A stretch of 64,000 nucleotides of DNA. Origin: JBKBII01 sp046299415. Lineage in GTDB: Bacteria; Pseudomonadota; Gammaproteobacteria; Ectothiorhodospirales; Ectothiorhodospiraceae. The position numbers and the translations under genes were made by a program. Position 1 is the stretch's first letter, and each line of letters opens with the position of its first letter. Where the stretch lies: assembly GCA_046299415.1 (NCBI GenBank), contig JBKBII010000003.1, forward strand, positions 186,001-250,000, read 5' to 3'. Below, piece after piece: positions 26,019-34,289 of the stretch. The notes under the pieces were generated by a model. The model did not search any database, was not told where the DNA came from, and saw nothing but the letters and a program-made list of their open reading frames with translations.

Positions 26019-28985
26019 ATGAATCCAATCGTTCCCGCGACGCCAGCGCTGACCGCCACGAATGACGCAGCGCCTACGCCCGCTGTCGATCGCTTTCTGC
26101 CGCCAGACGAGGACCTGCGCGCTCGAGTCAAACTCTTTGGCACGCTGCTCGGCCGAGTCATCCGGCGCCTTGAGGGCGACAGCACCTTCGAAGCCGTCGA
26201 AAAGCTCCGGCGCGGATTCGTCGCGCTACGCAAAAAAGAAGATCCCGAAGCCCGCAGCGAATTGATCGCGTTTATCTCCGAACTGCCACCGCGAATGCTC
26301 GAACGCATCATCCGCGCCTTCAGTATCTACTTCTCACTGGTCAACATTGCTGAAGAAGACCTCCAGTTTCGCTGGCGGCGCGCGCAGGTCGCCTCCGGTG
26401 AACCGCTCTGGACGGGTTCATTCGACGCCACCCTGCGAGCGTTGTACGCCGAGAATGTCTCGGCCGAGGACCTCTCCCGCCTGCTCGCCACACTGCGTTA
26501 CTCGCCGGTTTTCACCGCCCACCCGACGGAAGCGCGGCGGCGAACCACGATGGAAAACCAGCGTCGGGTGTTTCTTGTCGCAGACCGGCTTCACCAACCC
26601 GGTCTCGGCGATGAAGAACGGCGACGCCTGGAAAAAGAACTCGAACGCCAGATTCAGGTGCTGTGGCGCACCAACGAAGTGCGGGTCAAAAAACCTCAGG
26701 TCAGTGACGAAATCAAATACGGCCTGTTTTACTTCGAAGAAAGCCTGTTTGAAGCGATCCCGACCAGCTATCGCTTCCTCGAAAGTGCCATTCGTCGTGT
26801 CTACGGCGAGCGCGAGGACGGATCGCTACCGGTCGAAGTACCCGCCTTTCTCGCCTTCGGCTCGTGGATTGGCGGCGACCGCGACGGCAACCCCAACGTT
26901 ACACCGGAGGTCACGGTTCGCGCCTGTCGCCTCGCCATGCGACAGATTCTGCGGGAATATCTCAGACGAGTTGAGCAGTTACGCAACATCCTGACGCACT
27001 CGATTTATCTGTGTCAGCCGTCAGATGAATTTCTTGACAGTCTCGAAGCCGATCGAAATATCGCCAGCGTCGTATTCGAAGGCAGCACCGATAAATTTGA
27101 GACCGAGCCATATCGGCGCAAACTCTCGTTCATTCGGCATCGACTTCGCGAGACACTGGCTACGATCGAGCGTCGTCTCGCCGGCGAAAATGCCGTCCTA
27201 CCGATCAACGCGGCCTACGCGCGCCCCGCAGATCTGCTCAGCGATCTCTGCAGCATCCATGAGAGCCTGATTGCGCACGGCGACCGCAATATCGCGGAAG
27301 CCGAGCTCCTCGATCTCATCCGCCTCGTACGAACCTGCGGCTTTCACCTCTCGCATCTTGATATCCGCCAAGAATCGACCGTGCACAGCAGCGCTGTCGC
27401 CGAAATCCTTGCGCAATGGGGCGAAGACGACTACGCGACGAGCGACGAAGCCACCCGTCAAGCCCGCATGACAACCTGGCTCGAGCACTCCGCGCCCCCG
27501 CAGGTCGACCGCGAACAACTATCGCCAGCTTCACGCGATGCACTCGACGTGCTCGACGTCATTCGCGACATGCGCGACGAAGTCGGGCCCCGCGGGATCG
27601 GCACCTACGTGATTTCGATGACGCACACCGCGTCCCACGTCCTTGAAGTTCTCTTTCTGGGTCGGCTGTGCGGATTGGTCGACGCCACCGACTCTGCGAC
27701 GCGCTGCGAGCTCAACATCTCACCGTTGTTCGAAACGATCGAAGACCTCAAGCACGTCCGAGAGGTCCTCGGTGACCTGCTCGACAACGCTGTCTATCGC
27801 CGCCTGCTTCAAGCTTCCGGCAATGTACAGGAAGTCATGCTTGGATACTCCGACTCCTGCAAAGATGGCGGCATCCTCGCGTCGGCATGGAACCTCTATC
27901 AAGCTCAAAAAGAAATCGTCCACATGACTGATCAGGCCGGCGTCGGCTGCCTGTTGTTTCACGGACGCGGCGGCACCGTCGGTCGTGGCGGCGGCCCGAC
28001 CCACGAATCGATCCTTGCCCAACCACCGGGCACGGTTCAGGGCGGCATAAAATTCACCGAACAGGGTGAGGTTCTGTCGTATAAATACTCCAACAGCGAG
28101 ACGGCCGTTTATGAACTCGGCATGGGCGTCACCGGGTTGATTCTCGCCAGTGCGCACCTGGTGCGTCCGCGGCCCGAGGATCGTCCCGAATACCTTGCCG
28201 TCATGCAACGATTGGCAGACTCAGGCGAAGCCGCCTACCGCAACCTTGTCGACCGAACACCTGGCCTGCTCGACTACTTCTACGACATCACGCCCGTGCA
28301 AGAGATCGGTGCGCTCAACATCGGTTCACGGCCGTCTCACCGACGCAAAACCGATCGCTCCAAGAGCTCGATACGCGCCATTCCCTGGGTATTCGGCTGG
28401 GCCCAGGCACGCCACACACTGCCGGCGTGGTTCGGTATTGGGAGCGCGCTCAAACAGTTCCTCAACGAAAACGAAAACGCCCGCAACACGCTCAAGCAAA
28501 TGTATCGCGAGTGGCCATTCTTCCGCTCGTTGCTTTCGAACGGCCAGATGGCGTTAACCAAAGCCGACATGCGGACCGCCGCCGCGTACGCCAGACTGGC
28601 CTCGGATCCCGAGCAAGGCAATGCCATTTATCGCATCGTCCAGAACGAGTACCACGATTCGGTCACGACGATCCTCGATATTGCGGAGCTCGACAGCCTG
28701 ATGGCCGAAACGCCGCTTCTCGCCAGGTCGCTCGCCCGGCGCAACCCCTACCTCGACCCGCTCAACCACATACAGGTGCATCTGCTCGAGCGCTCACGCA
28801 GCTGGGCCGACCTGCACGAAGCCGAACTGACCGACACCGACAACGCAGCAGCCGACCCCGATGAAGCACCGGCGCACGCCAACCCCAACGCTGGCATTGA
28901 TGAAGATGAACACGTCGATCCGTGGCTTTCCCCGCTACTGCGGTCAATCAACGCAATTGCGGCCGGCATGCGCAACACGGGCTAA
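26019..28985 (+). CDS. ppc: Phosphoenolpyruvate carboxylase
   Basis: Anaplerotic enzyme that carboxylates phosphoenolpyruvate to oxaloacetate. The 988-residue protein contains VFTAHPTEARRRT (catalytic His), FGSWIGGDRDGNPNVT, the second signature EVMLGYSDSCKDGG, and the glycine-rich loop LFHGRGGTVGRGGGPTHESI. It ends with an acidic 50-residue tail before the closing LLRSINAIAAGMRNTG, which replaces the usual short C-terminus. The ATG at 26019 has AGGAA upstream; a 78-codon in-frame extension lacks support. It stands alone, divergent from pgi. Confidence 0.97.
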   Translation: MNPIVPATPALTATNDAAPTPAVDRFLPPDEDLRARVKLFGTLLGRVIRRLEGDSTFEAVEKLRRGFVALRKKEDPEARSELIAFISELPPRMLERIIRAFSIYFSLVNIAEEDLQFRWRRAQVASGEPLWTGSFDATLRALYAENVSAEDLSRLLATLRYSPVFTAHPTEARRRTTMENQRRVFLVADRLHQPGLGDEERRRLEKELERQIQVLWRTNEVRVKKPQVSDEIKYGLFYFEESLFEAIPTSYRFLESAIRRVYGEREDGSLPVEVPAFLAFGSWIGGDRDGNPNVTPEVTVRACRLAMRQILREYLRRVEQLRNILTHSIYLCQPSDEFLDSLEADRNIASVVFEGSTDKFETEPYRRKLSFIRHRLRETLATIERRLAGENAVLPINAAYARPADLLSDLCSIHESLIAHGDRNIAEAELLDLIRLVRTCGFHLSHLDIRQESTVHSSAVAEILAQWGEDDYATSDEATRQARMTTWLEHSAPPQVDREQLSPASRDALDVLDVIRDMRDEVGPRGIGTYVISMTHTASHVLEVLFLGRLCGLVDATDSATRCELNISPLFETIEDLKHVREVLGDLLDNAVYRRLLQASGNVQEVMLGYSDSCKDGGILASAWNLYQAQKEIVHMTDQAGVGCLLFHGRGGTVGRGGGPTHESILAQPPGTVQGGIKFTEQGEVLSYKYSNSETAVYELGMGVTGLILASAHLVRPRPEDRPEYLAVMQRLADSGEAAYRNLVDRTPGLLDYFYDITPVQEIGALNIGSRPSHRRKTDRSKSSIRAIPWVFGWAQARHTLPAWFGIGSALKQFLNENENARNTLKQMYREWPFFRSLLSNGQMALTKADMRTAAAYARLASDPEQGNAIYRIVQNEYHDSVTTILDIAELDSLMAETPLLARSLARRNPYLDPLNHIQVHLLERSRSWADLHEAELTDTDNAAADPDEAPAHANPNAGIDEDEHVDPWLSPLLRSINAIAAGMRNTG

Positions 28986-29598
28986 TGACGCCAAGTACCC
29001 ACCTCCCGCCGGAGGTCAACGCCGCGTTGGGCCGGCCCGGCGGTCCGCCCAAAACGATCAAAGGAAAGTCAATCTCACAAACCAGCGACCCACCCACTGC
29101 CAAAGCACTCGTCTTGGCTCCCGCTCAAGTTCGCCGCGGCCTTGCCCAAACAGCCATCGCCGGCACGGTCTACCCCAGACCCTCTGTTCAGCCCGATCGC
29201 TAGACGCCCAACCAGGGTCGAGCCTGCAGAAAAAGGCGGCTCCCGATGGACGCCACCTTCCGGAGCCTCGGGTATGAAAGCGCCAAAAAAATTCGCGAGC
29301 GGGATACGGCGCAAAGCGCCAAGAGCACAACCCGCGGGGCCGACCCGATCGTCGATTGACGGCACGAGGGTGGCGCATGCACGCGGCCATTGATTCCGTG
29401 TTTCCTGAGATTATTACGTCGCGCAGACGCCTTCGAGTGATCATCGCGACGATGCACGACCGTGGTCGATCGGCGCATGCTCTCGCCAATCCATAGCTCA
29501 ATCGATGGCCCAATCACTGGCTAAGCCGAGATATGCATCGCCGCGGTCGATAGCTCTACGGCCCGAGCCCAGCCGCTGACACTCGAACCCCAGACAGA
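28986..29598. other. Convergent intergenic region between ppc and panD
   Basis: About 610 nt. A perfect 6-bp hairpin, ACCTCC-CGCC-GGAGGT, lies about 15 nt after the ppc stop (near 29001-29016) but has no T-run. Open frames of up to 151 codons on the minus strand are W/R/C-rich and unsupported. Confidence 0.45.
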
Positions 29599-29979
29599 TC
29601 AAGCGGCCTGTACGGCGATGTCCATCGACTCGCGCTCGACCGTGTTCTGCGCATCGAGATAAACCAAACACGGCCGAAAGGCCCGCGCGACCTCAGCCTC
29701 AACCTGGGCGTAACTGCAAATGATCACGCGATCACCAACATTCGCACGGTGAGCGGCGGCGCCATTGACCGAAATGATTCGCGAACCCGCCTCCGCTGCA
29801 ATCGCATACGTCGTGAAGCGCTCACCGTTAGAGACGTTGTAAATCTGGATCTGCTCGTACGGCAGAATGCCGGACCGACGCAACAAATCGGCATCAATCG
29901 CACAAGAACCCTCGTAGTCGAGTTCGCAGTGCGTCACACACGCTCGATGCAATTTTGACTTGAGCATCGTCAACAACAT
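29599..29979 (-). CDS. panD: Aspartate 1-decarboxylase (proenzyme)
   Basis: Makes beta-alanine from aspartate for pantothenate. The 126-residue proenzyme begins MLLTMLKSKLHRACVTHCEL and shows the self-cleavage site at Gly24-Ser25 (YEGSCAID), which generates the pyruvoyl cofactor. It also has the conserved YNVSNGERFTTYAI and NGAAAHRANVGDRVIICSYA. The ATG at 29979 has AGGAG at 6-nt spacing. It follows panC on the same strand after 381 nt, so it may have its own promoter. PanB and PanC are encoded just upstream. Confidence 0.97.
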   Translation of the reverse strand: MLLTMLKSKLHRACVTHCELDYEGSCAIDADLLRRSGILPYEQIQIYNVSNGERFTTYAIAAEAGSRIISVNGAAAHRANVGDRVIICSYAQVEAEVARAFRPCLVYLDAQNTVERESMDIAVQAA

Positions 29980-30360
29980 GCCATCTCCTGCAGACCCGCG
30001 CGACTTGTGCGCGCAGTGATTCAATACTGATCCAAGGACGTAAGCCCCGGGTAGAGTTCTCGAGTCGTCAAAGCCTCGACGTAGCGTTCCGCGCCACCTC
30101 TTCAGACCCGATCGGCGGCCCGGTTGCCCACCCTTTGAGCCACGAGCACCGGGCTATCCGACGCGTTTCCGCCTGACGCCTGCCCGTGTCGATAAACGCC
30201 GACGAACGCCCCCACATCGCGTGGGCTGCCATTGTCTTAGCCGACTTTCTGACGCGCAACAAGTCGCGATCGCAGCGGGCAATCCGCTGTCTGCAAGCAA
30301 CCTGTCTACACACACCTTACCGGCCAACGCCGCTTTCCACCATCAAAGACCAGAGACCGG
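29980..30360. other. Gap between panC and panD
   Basis: 381 nt with no supported gene and no clear terminator. It probably carries the panD promoter, but I could not identify the elements. Confidence 0.4.
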
Positions 30361-31338
30361 CTACAGTCGATCACCATCGGGCTGAGCCACTCGCAACGCA
30401 TCGAGCAAGCGCACGCCACCCAGACGGACCGCCGCAACGATAACCCAGTCGCCGCCATCAGTGAGCGACGCTTCCGTCGGCGCCAAAGCCACGGCCCGTC
30501 GAGCGTCACGCGCTTCCGACTGAGTCACCTCGACGCCTGCCGTATCAATCACCTGAGCGACCGACGCAAAATCTCGAGCCTGCCGAACCGCGACATAATC
30601 AACGCCAAATCCCGCTAACATCAGCCGATCACGGGTTTCGCGGCAGCCCGCGGCAACGTCTTCAACGGTCACCGAATCCGCCGCAGAGCGACCCTGATCC
30701 AACGCCATCCGAAACCGCTGAAGCTCTGCGTACAGAAGGCTGGCGTGTTCTCGATCCGGCCCCTTCAGGCGAACGTTTCGCGACGACATCGCGAGTCCCG
30801 ACGACTCCCGCACGACCGGCGCGGATACGATTTTCACTGGAAGATCCAGCCCCCTGACCACGGCCTCTATGACCTTCAGCTGCTGAAAATCCTTTTCACC
30901 GAACACAGCGACCGCTGGCGCAACACGGTTAAACAGCTTTACGACAACGGTCGCAACCCCAGAAAAATGCCCACGTCGATATGCGCCTTCCAACACATTC
31001 GCGATCGCTGGCGGCTCAACCCTGATCGGCGCCACACCGGGTGGATACATATCCTCGACACTCGGCGCATAGAGCGCGTCGACACCCGCCTCGACGAGCC
31101 GCTTTGCGTCTTGGTCGATCTCTCTAGGGTACGCGGCCAGGTCGGATTGATCGTCAAATTGCAGCGGATTGACAAAAACGCTCGCCACGACGTAATCAAC
31201 GCGATCCTGCACGGACTCGATCAACGACAGATGGCCCTCGTGCAACGCCCCCATGGTCGGCACCAAAGCCACGGATGCCGCCGGGTTCAAGCCCGCCCGC
31301 CAACGCCTCAATTCATCCAGATCGAACAAAGACTCCAT
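30361..31338 (-). CDS. panC: Pantothenate synthetase
   Basis: ATP-dependent ligase joining pantoate and beta-alanine. The 325-residue protein carries the HIGH-type motif in LVPTMGALHEGHLSLI, SVFVNPLQFD, the GHFSGVATVVVKLFNRV segment, FGEKDFQQL, and the KMSKS-type SSRNVRL. The C-terminal substrate domain contains an extra stretch of about 35 residues (TAGVEVTQSEARDARRAVAL and following) before the closing AAVRLGGVRLLDALR. The ATG at 31338 lies five bases after the panB stop; a GTG 12 bases upstream is also possible. Translation is probably coupled to panB. Confidence 0.95.
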   Translation of the reverse strand: MESLFDLDELRRWRAGLNPAASVALVPTMGALHEGHLSLIESVQDRVDYVVASVFVNPLQFDDQSDLAAYPREIDQDAKRLVEAGVDALYAPSVEDMYPPGVAPIRVEPPAIANVLEGAYRRGHFSGVATVVVKLFNRVAPAVAVFGEKDFQQLKVIEAVVRGLDLPVKIVSAPVVRESSGLAMSSRNVRLKGPDREHASLLYAELQRFRMALDQGRSAADSVTVEDVAAGCRETRDRLMLAGFGVDYVAVRQARDFASVAQVIDTAGVEVTQSEARDARRAVALAPTEASLTDGGDWVIVAAVRLGGVRLLDALRVAQPDGDRL

Positions 31339-31342
31339 CGTG

Positions 31343-32158
31343 TCATGCACCGCGCGAGGACGATGATGGCGTTGATTCCAAGGGAAAAGCCCGAGAACGA
31401 ACCGCCGCCGCATACGCTGCGACGGCTTGATCGATCGTGCCTGCGTTCACACCGTCGAGGAAACAACGCGCGAAGCGTGGCGCTCGCGACGACAGCCCGA
31501 TGACGTCATGCAACACCAACACCTGACCATCAGACGCAGATCCAGCACCAATACCAATGGTCGGGACCTGCGCCGACTCGCTCAAGCGCCTTGCCAACAG
31601 ATCGGGGATCGCCTCCCATAGCAGCATCACTGCACCCGCGGCCTGCAACGCGGACTGCAATTCAACCAAAGCATTGGCATCGTCAGGCTCGCGACCCTGT
31701 TGACGAAAGCCGCCGAGCAAATGCACCGATTGCGGCGTCAGGCCAATGTGCGCACACACCGGAATTCCGCAGCGCGTCAGCGCCGCAACGATCTCCGCAT
31801 GCGCCGGCGTGCGGCATTCAAGCTTGACCACCTGCGCCCCGGCTCGCAGCAGCGCCCCGGCCGCCTCGATCGCCACCGCACTTGACGCATCGGCCAGAAA
31901 TGGCAAATCCGCCATGACCATCATGCGGCTAGCCGCCCGAGCCACCGCCGCGGTGTGGTAGACGAGATGATCGAGGGTCACGCGCAGAGGATCGTCATGG
32001 CCCTGAATCACCATGCCGAGCGAATCACCAACCAAAACGACATCGATATCGTTCTGATCGAGAACGCGCGCGAACGACGCATCATAGGCCGTCAACGCAG
32101 TGATCGGACACGCCGCAGCGCGGCGCTCGCGCAAGGTGCACAGGGTGACACGACTCAT
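31343..32158 (-). CDS. panB: Ketopantoate hydroxymethyltransferase
   Basis: Transfers a hydroxymethyl group from methylene-tetrahydrofolate to ketoisovalerate, the first pantothenate-specific step. The 271-residue protein shows ITALTAYDASFARVLDQNDIDVVLVGDSLGMVIQGHDD with the metal-binding Asp, VMADLPF, VKLECRTPAHAEIV, PVCAHIGLTPQSVHLLGGFRQQG and IGIGAGSASDGQVLVLHDVIGL. It follows the deoxynucleoside kinase gene by 116 nt and precedes panC by a few bases. Confidence 0.97.
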   Translation of the reverse strand: MSRVTLCTLRERRAAACPITALTAYDASFARVLDQNDIDVVLVGDSLGMVIQGHDDPLRVTLDHLVYHTAAVARAASRMMVMADLPFLADASSAVAIEAAGALLRAGAQVVKLECRTPAHAEIVAALTRCGIPVCAHIGLTPQSVHLLGGFRQQGREPDDANALVELQSALQAAGAVMLLWEAIPDLLARRLSESAQVPTIGIGAGSASDGQVLVLHDVIGLSSRAPRFARCFLDGVNAGTIDQAVAAYAAAVRSRAFPLESTPSSSSRGA

Positions 32159-32274
32159 CGCAAACCTCGCAAATCACGCGTAACGGACGACGAGCCATCC
32201 GTCACACTGTTGATTGAATCCGCTCCCTCGCGGGCGCTGCCGGTTCGCCTTCGAAGCCGTGGGCGGCCTCCCAG

Positions 32275-33297
32275 TCAGCGCTCCGATCGACGCTCGAGCG
32301 CCGCACTGTCAAACAGCCCTGACTCGGATCCACCCAACACCGGATTGAAATACCGACGTCCGCCTACCGGCTCATCGAGGAAACGAACCAACTCCGCAAG
32401 ATCAGAAGGACGATCGACCCAATCGAGATTTTCCGCGTTGACGATGACGAGATCCGACGTCGTGTAGTGGTGGAAAAACTGCGTGTAGGCATCGACCAGC
32501 CGCGCCAGATAGGCCGGATCGATGCTCTGCTCATAGCGCCGATCACGACGCCGGATCCGCTCCTGCAACACATTGACGGGCGCCTGCAGGTACACCACCA
32601 GATCAGGTCTCGGCAACGTCGCAGAAAACTGGAAGTACATCTCGCGGTACAGCATCCATTCGTCGGCCGCGAGATTCAGCTCAGCGAACAACGGGTCTTT
32701 ATCAACCAGAAAATCAGCGACACGCACGCGTTGGTTAAACAACTCAGCCTGAGCCAGAGGATTCATCTGCCGCCATCGCTGCACCAAAAAATGCAACTGC
32801 GTCGCCAATGCGTAAGCCTTCGGCTCGCGGTAGAAGCGCTCCAAAAAGGGATTATCGTCAGGCGACTCGGCGATCAATTCCGCATCAAGCATCTCGGCAA
32901 GACGACGCGCCAGCGAGGTCTTGCCCACCCCGATCGGACCCTCGATCGCAATCAAGCGTCGATTGGCCAAGCGCCGCTCATCGGCCTCGAGCGCAACAGC
33001 CGCTGGCGAACGTGAGCGCCGGTTGAGCGGAAACGAGTCCACGGCGATCCCACCCTCACCACCGAGCGGCGACAAACCGCGCCTGGATGACGGGGTGCTG
33101 GCATCACCCACCGCGGTAGCCGGACCATCCCGCGCTGCGTCGGCAGGCTCGTCATTGTCGCTCGAAGCATCGGGCACCGCCGGCATCGTGTCGAACAACC
33201 CGGGTTCTCGTGCACGACCGCGGCCCTGGTCTTCGACGGATTCATCCTTTACGGACTCGCCAGGCGGGAGGCTGCGGCCCCTATCATGCTCGGTCAT
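32275..33297 (-). CDS. Deoxynucleoside kinase with disordered N-terminal extension
   Basis: Salvage kinase of the dCK/dGK family. After about 115 low-complexity residues rich in S, D, G, E and R, the kinase begins with NRRLIAIEGPIGVGKTSLARRLAE (P-loop). Next are ERFYREPKAYALATQLHFL, DFLVDKDPLFAELNLAADE, RPDLVVYLQAPVNVLQERIRRRDRRYEQ (DRS/ERS-type and lid motifs) and a C-terminal helix. The ATG at 33297 overlaps the folK stop as ATGA. Bacterial homologues next to panB/folK usually begin close to the P-loop, so the extension is notable. Base specificity cannot be read from the sequence. Confidence 0.88.
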   Translation of the reverse strand: MTEHDRGRSLPPGESVKDESVEDQGRGRAREPGLFDTMPAVPDASSDNDEPADAARDGPATAVGDASTPSSRRGLSPLGGEGGIAVDSFPLNRRSRSPAAVALEADERRLANRRLIAIEGPIGVGKTSLARRLAEMLDAELIAESPDDNPFLERFYREPKAYALATQLHFLVQRWRQMNPLAQAELFNQRVRVADFLVDKDPLFAELNLAADEWMLYREMYFQFSATLPRPDLVVYLQAPVNVLQERIRRRDRRYEQSIDPAYLARLVDAYTQFFHHYTTSDLVIVNAENLDWVDRPSDLAELVRFLDEPVGGRRYFNPVLGGSESGLFDSAALERRSER

Positions 33298-34289
33298 GCG
33301 GCCGGACTCATCCAAGGTTGCACAGAACTGCGCGGCATGGCTCCGCGTCGATCGAGCGGCGGCGCCGTCGCATCGGCCCGCGGCATGAGCTCGTTCCGCA
33401 AGCCTTTCGCACTGAACCCGTTGTCCGTATCGTCGATCGCGACGATACGGGCCACTCGCCCATCGGACTCGACACCCTGCGGTTCAGGCGTCGATCGGCC
33501 GAAAGCAGGACTGAAGGTGGGACATTCGTCGATGGGTTGCATCGCATCCACGGCTCCGGCCGGCAGCGCTGCAATCAGCTGTGACAGGCGCATCGGCGAC
33601 TGACCCGCCACCGGAATCGGCCAGTCGCACTCACCAGCCAGCAACACATCACGCATTGGCAGCAACACAAACGGACGCTCACTCAAGCCCGCGTGAGGCA
33701 CGCACAAATCTGGAACCTCGAACGCCGAGTCACCAAACAGGAGGAGATCGAGATCCAGAACGCGCGCACCCCAACGAGGAGCGGAGTAATCGCGCCCCGC
33801 CGCAATCTCCAGCGCCCATAGGGTCTCAAGCAGCTCACGCGCGGACAGGCGCGTCTCGACGCGCACCACAGCATTGACATAGTCCGGCTGCGCCGGCCCC
33901 AAGGGCGGGTTCCGGAAACGCCGCGAATGGCCAACGATCGACACGCCGTATTGGCGATCGAACGCTTGACATGCGGTCAGCACGTTCGCGGCGGCATCAC
34001 CGAGGTTCGCACCGACACCGATCCAGGCCGTAACCGGCAAAGGCGGCACAACGAAGTCGCAGCGCAACCCGGCCACGCCGGCGTTCGCTCCACTCTCATC
34101 AGGTGCAGTCTCATCGGACGCCACGGATACCCCACGACGAGATGAATCAAGCTCCACGCCATTGATACCGAGATCCGCGCCAGTCATACAGCGCGAGCAA
34201 CCGTCCGTCGAACGCTCGTCCGTCGAACCATTGCCAAACAAATCCTTGCCCGGCGGCTGCTCGAAGTCTCCATGGCCGCGACACGCCAT
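33294..34289 (-). CDS. folK: 7,8-dihydro-6-hydroxymethylpterin pyrophosphokinase with N- and C-terminal extensions
   Basis: HPPK transfers pyrophosphate from ATP to hydroxymethyl-dihydropterin in folate synthesis. The core occupies about residues 86-245: WIGVGANLGD, SRRFRNPPLGPAQPDYVNAVVRVET, WALEIAAGRDYSAPRWGARVLDLDLLLFGD (metal-binding Asp pair) and PDLCVPHAGLSERPFVLLPM. About 85 residues precede and 85 follow the core; both are low in hydrophobics and unlike the family. The ATG at 34289 directly abuts the pcnB stop (TGAATG) and has AGGAG at 8-nt spacing, so the long form seems genuinely translated. An internal ATG at 34187 has no such site. Confidence 0.9.
   Translation of the reverse strand: MACRGHGDFEQPPGKDLFGNGSTDERSTDGCSRCMTGADLGINGVELDSSRRGVSVASDETAPDESGANAGVAGLRCDFVVPPLPVTAWIGVGANLGDAAANVLTACQAFDRQYGVSIVGHSRRFRNPPLGPAQPDYVNAVVRVETRLSARELLETLWALEIAAGRDYSAPRWGARVLDLDLLLFGDSAFEVPDLCVPHAGLSERPFVLLPMRDVLLAGECDWPIPVAGQSPMRLSQLIAALPAGAVDAMQPIDECPTFSPAFGRSTPEPQGVESDGRVARIVAIDDTDNGFSAKGLRNELMPRADATAPPLDRRGAMPRSSVQPWMSPAA

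Noticed and set aside
29058..29513. 151-codon minus-strand frame between ppc and panD
   Set aside because: Composition dominated by R, W, G and C, no ribosome-binding site, overlapping competing frames.
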